Shown: positions 62,148 through 64,000 of the stretch, in pieces | How positions within the stretch are numbered: the first letter of the stretch is position 1 | How the letters are laid out: every line of letters begins with the position of its first letter | Source: Streptomyces venezuelae ATCC 10712 | Lineage (GTDB): Bacteria; Actinomycetota; Actinomycetes; Streptomycetales; Streptomycetaceae | Assembly (NCBI RefSeq): GCF_008639165.1 | Contig: NZ_CP029197.1 | Span: forward strand, 2,666,001-2,730,000 | DNA: 64,000 nt | Direction of reading: 5' to 3' | The notes under the pieces: model-generated | The model's input: only the letters and a program-made list of their open reading frames with translations | What the model was told of the DNA's origin: nothing | The model's database searches: none | Program-made: the position numbers and the translations under genes

Positions 62148-63065
62148 ATGAGCAAGCACGTCCTGGCGCAGAACCAGTACGGCAAGGCCGAGAACCGCAT
62201 CGTCACCGTGACCCGCAAGGGCGACGCCGGCGCATGGCACGAGATCCGCGACCTGAACGTGTCGGTGGCGCTGCGCGGCGAGTACCGCGACGTCCATCTG
62301 ACCGGCGACAACGGCAACTGCCTGCCGACCGACACCACCAAGAACACCGTGTACGCCTTCGCCAAGGAGCACGGCGTCGCCTCCCCCGAGGCCTTCGGCA
62401 TCCTTCTCGCCAAGCACTTCGTGACCTCGCAGGCGGTGATCCACGAGGCGCAGATCCGGGTGGAGGAGTACGCCTGGGAGCGGGTCTCCGTGCCCACCCG
62501 CAAGGAGCAGCACTCCTTCGTCCGCACGGGCCAGGAGGTCCGCACGGCGCAGATCACCTACTCGGCGAACACCGGCCTCCAGGTCCTCTCCGGCCTCAAG
62601 GACCTGACCGTGATGAACTCGACGAACTCCGAGTTCCACGGCTTCCTCAAGGACAGGTACACGACGCTGCGGGAGGCGTACGACCGGATCCTCGCCACCA
62701 AGGTCACCGCCCGCTGGGCGAACTCGGCCCCGGCGGCGGCGGACGAGGAGCACGACTGGGACCGCTCGTACCAGAAGGTGCGGCGGCACATGCTGGAGGC
62801 GTTCGCGGAGACGTACAGCTACTCGCTCCAGCAGACCCTGCACGCGATGGCCGACCGGGTCCTGGACAACGTCCCCACGGTCAACGAGGTCCGGCTCAAC
62901 CTGCCGAACAAGCACCACTTCCTGGTGGACCTGGAGCCGTTCGGGCTGGAGAACGACAACGAGGTGTACTTCGCGGCGGACCGGATGTACGGCCTGATCG
63001 AGGGCACGATCCACCGCGACGGCGTCCAGCCGGTGATCGCGACCAGCGACTGGATCACCGCCTGA
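62148..63065 (+). CDS. urate oxidase (factor-independent urate hydroxylase)
   Basis: 305 residues from ATG 62148 (AGGAG 11 bases upstream). Uricase motifs: Lys in QNQYGKAENR, TDTTKNTVYAFAKEHG, NSEFHGFL, and NLPNKHHFLVDL with the catalytic His. It converts urate to 5-hydroxyisourate without cofactor in purine breakdown. Other uricase-pathway genes (HIU hydrolase, OHCU decarboxylase, allantoinase) are not in the window. Confidence 0.95.
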   Translation: MSKHVLAQNQYGKAENRIVTVTRKGDAGAWHEIRDLNVSVALRGEYRDVHLTGDNGNCLPTDTTKNTVYAFAKEHGVASPEAFGILLAKHFVTSQAVIHEAQIRVEEYAWERVSVPTRKEQHSFVRTGQEVRTAQITYSANTGLQVLSGLKDLTVMNSTNSEFHGFLKDRYTTLREAYDRILATKVTARWANSAPAAADEEHDWDRSYQKVRRHMLEAFAETYSYSLQQTLHAMADRVLDNVPTVNEVRLNLPNKHHFLVDLEPFGLENDNEVYFAADRMYGLIEGTIHRDGVQPVIATSDWITA

Positions 63066-63075
63066 GACCCCTCCG

Positions 63076-63429
63076 CTAGAACAGCCCGGCCGCCCGGACT
63101 CCCAGCCATACGGCTCCGAGACCGGCGGCCAGGCTCGCGGCGACGTTGAGCGCCGCCCGCCCCTTCGCCCCGTCCTCGACGAGCTTGAGTGTCTCGTACG
63201 AGAAGGTCGAGTACGTGGTGAGCGCCCCGCACAGGCCCGTGCCGAGCAGCAGGTGGACCTGGGCCGAGGTCACCCCGGTGAGCAGTCCGAGGACGAACGA
63301 GCCGGTGACGTTCACCGTGAAGGTGCCCCAGGGGAAGCCGGGGCCGAAGCGGGCCCGCGCGGCGAGGTCCGTGAGGTAGCGCAGGGGTGCGCCGACGGCG
63401 GCCCCGGCGACGACGAACAGCCAGTTCAC
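63076..63429 (-). CDS. crcB: fluoride channel subunit CrcB/Fluc
   Basis: 117 residues from GTG 63429. Four helices with the Fluc signatures TFTVNVTGSFVLGLL and GLCGALTTYSTFSYE. Fluc channels are dual-topology dimers that export fluoride; in actinomycetes two genes often form a heterodimer. The GTG overlaps the stop of the second crcB gene (GTGA). Confidence 0.93.
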   Translation of the reverse strand: MNWLFVVAGAAVGAPLRYLTDLAARARFGPGFPWGTFTVNVTGSFVLGLLTGVTSAQVHLLLGTGLCGALTTYSTFSYETLKLVEDGAKGRAALNVAASLAAGLGAVWLGVRAAGLF

Positions 63430-63866
63430 GGGCGCCTCCCCGGCCCGCGTACGGCCCGGGTGGCGGCTCTGGCGGCCGTGACCCCGGCCCGGACGGCGGC
63501 GAGCGCGGTGACCGCGGTCCCGCCCAGGTAGAGCAGGCCGCGCAGCGGGTCGCCGGCGCTCAGCAACCGCTCGGTCTCCAGGGCGTACGTCGAGAAGGTG
63601 GTGAACCCGCCGCAGAACCCGGTGCCGAGGAACGGGCGGAGGAGGGGGTGCGGGGGCGCGGCCGACCACTCGGCCGGCTTCTCCGTGAGCAGCACCATGA
63701 GCACCCCCAGCAGGGCGCAGCCCAGCACGTTCACCGTGAACGTCGTCCACGGGAAGGCACCTTCGGGGGTGGGCCACAGCAGCCCCGCGCCGTAGCGGGC
63801 GCTCGCGCCGAGGGCGCCGCCGGCGGCCACCGCCGCGACGACCGGCGGTTCGGCGCGCGCTCCCAT
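63426..63866 (-). CDS. crcB: fluoride channel subunit CrcB/Fluc (partner)
   Basis: 146 residues from ATG 63866. Four helices, with TTFTVNVLGCALLGVL and GFCGGFTTFSTYALE. The N-terminus GGALGASARYGAG matches the family. It is the upstream partner of the adjacent crcB. I see no convincing fluoride riboswitch in the 130 bases before it. Confidence 0.93.
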   Translation of the reverse strand: MGARAEPPVVAAVAAGGALGASARYGAGLLWPTPEGAFPWTTFTVNVLGCALLGVLMVLLTEKPAEWSAAPPHPLLRPFLGTGFCGGFTTFSTYALETERLLSAGDPLRGLLYLGGTAVTALAAVRAGVTAARAATRAVRGPGRRP

Positions 63867-64000
63867 GCGCCACAGCGTACGGGGGGACGATCAAGGCGAG
63901 GCGCACAGGCACGGCCCCCGGCCTGGGGCATTAACCGGGGTCCGGCCCGTGCAGCCTCGCTCTGCGATGGTCCGGCCACTCCCTGCGACGGGTCAAAGCC

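Noticed and set aside
63867..64000. Fluoride riboswitch before crcB
   Set aside because: I could not find the conserved stems and pseudoknot; a covariance search would decide.

Overview
The window is high-GC actinomycete chromosome, almost certainly Streptomyces. Codon third positions are strongly G/C, GTG and TTG starts are common, and many neighbouring genes overlap by ATGA or GTGA. The conserved content is typical of the genus: EttA, truncated haemoglobin, a class E type LAxTG-anchored thioester protein, a zinc-independent L33 paralogue, a kdp operon and a crcB pair. The species cannot be told from the sequence alone.

Layout. 1-4.6 kb: a phospho-signalling cluster with the end of a PknG-like kinase, a PP2C phosphatase with zinc ribbons, a von Willebrand A protein and an FHA protein. 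4.6-17.3 kb: mostly core genes (PIMT-like methyltransferase, haemoglobin O, a three-gene FtsX-type ABC exporter, a thioesterase and the ABC-F factor EttA). 17.4-21.6 kb: a small island of hypothetical genes, including a clearly lower-GC alpha/beta-hydrolase gene. 21.7-27.7 kb: a sortase-anchored thioester surface protein, an SSB paralogue and two adjacent dynamin-like GTPases.

28.06-44.18 kb: an integrated actinomycete integrative and conjugative element (AICE) of about 16.1 kb in the 3' end of tRNA-Arg(TCT), flanked by perfect 43-bp direct repeats. It carries int and xis, a primase-polymerase plus DUF3631 ATPase replication pair, a TraB-type FtsK translocase, Spd-like membrane proteins and small conserved AICE genes. 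Its control block has an XRE regulator, a NUDIX hydrolase (Pif-like), an HD hydrolase and a GntR/KorSA-like repressor. A low-GC cargo gene with a PD-(D/E)XK-like motif sits next to attR. Two repeat arrays look functional: a GTAGCGG iteron-like array by xis, and a CGACAAG array just 3' of traB that is a good candidate for the clt transfer locus.

44.2-48.8 kb: a degraded flank with small immunity-like genes (SUKH, a frameshifted DUF4265), hypothetical genes and a 77-bp integrase relic, suggesting a second, decayed element. 48.8-64 kb: chromosomal genes again, comprising an MFS transporter, rpmG under a probable Zur operator that lies inside the 3' end of a ComB-like gene, DNA glycosylase-like proteins, a phytase-like secreted esterase, a DUF2079 membrane protein, the kdp operon with a 27-residue leader peptide gene, urate oxidase and two CrcB fluoride channel subunits.
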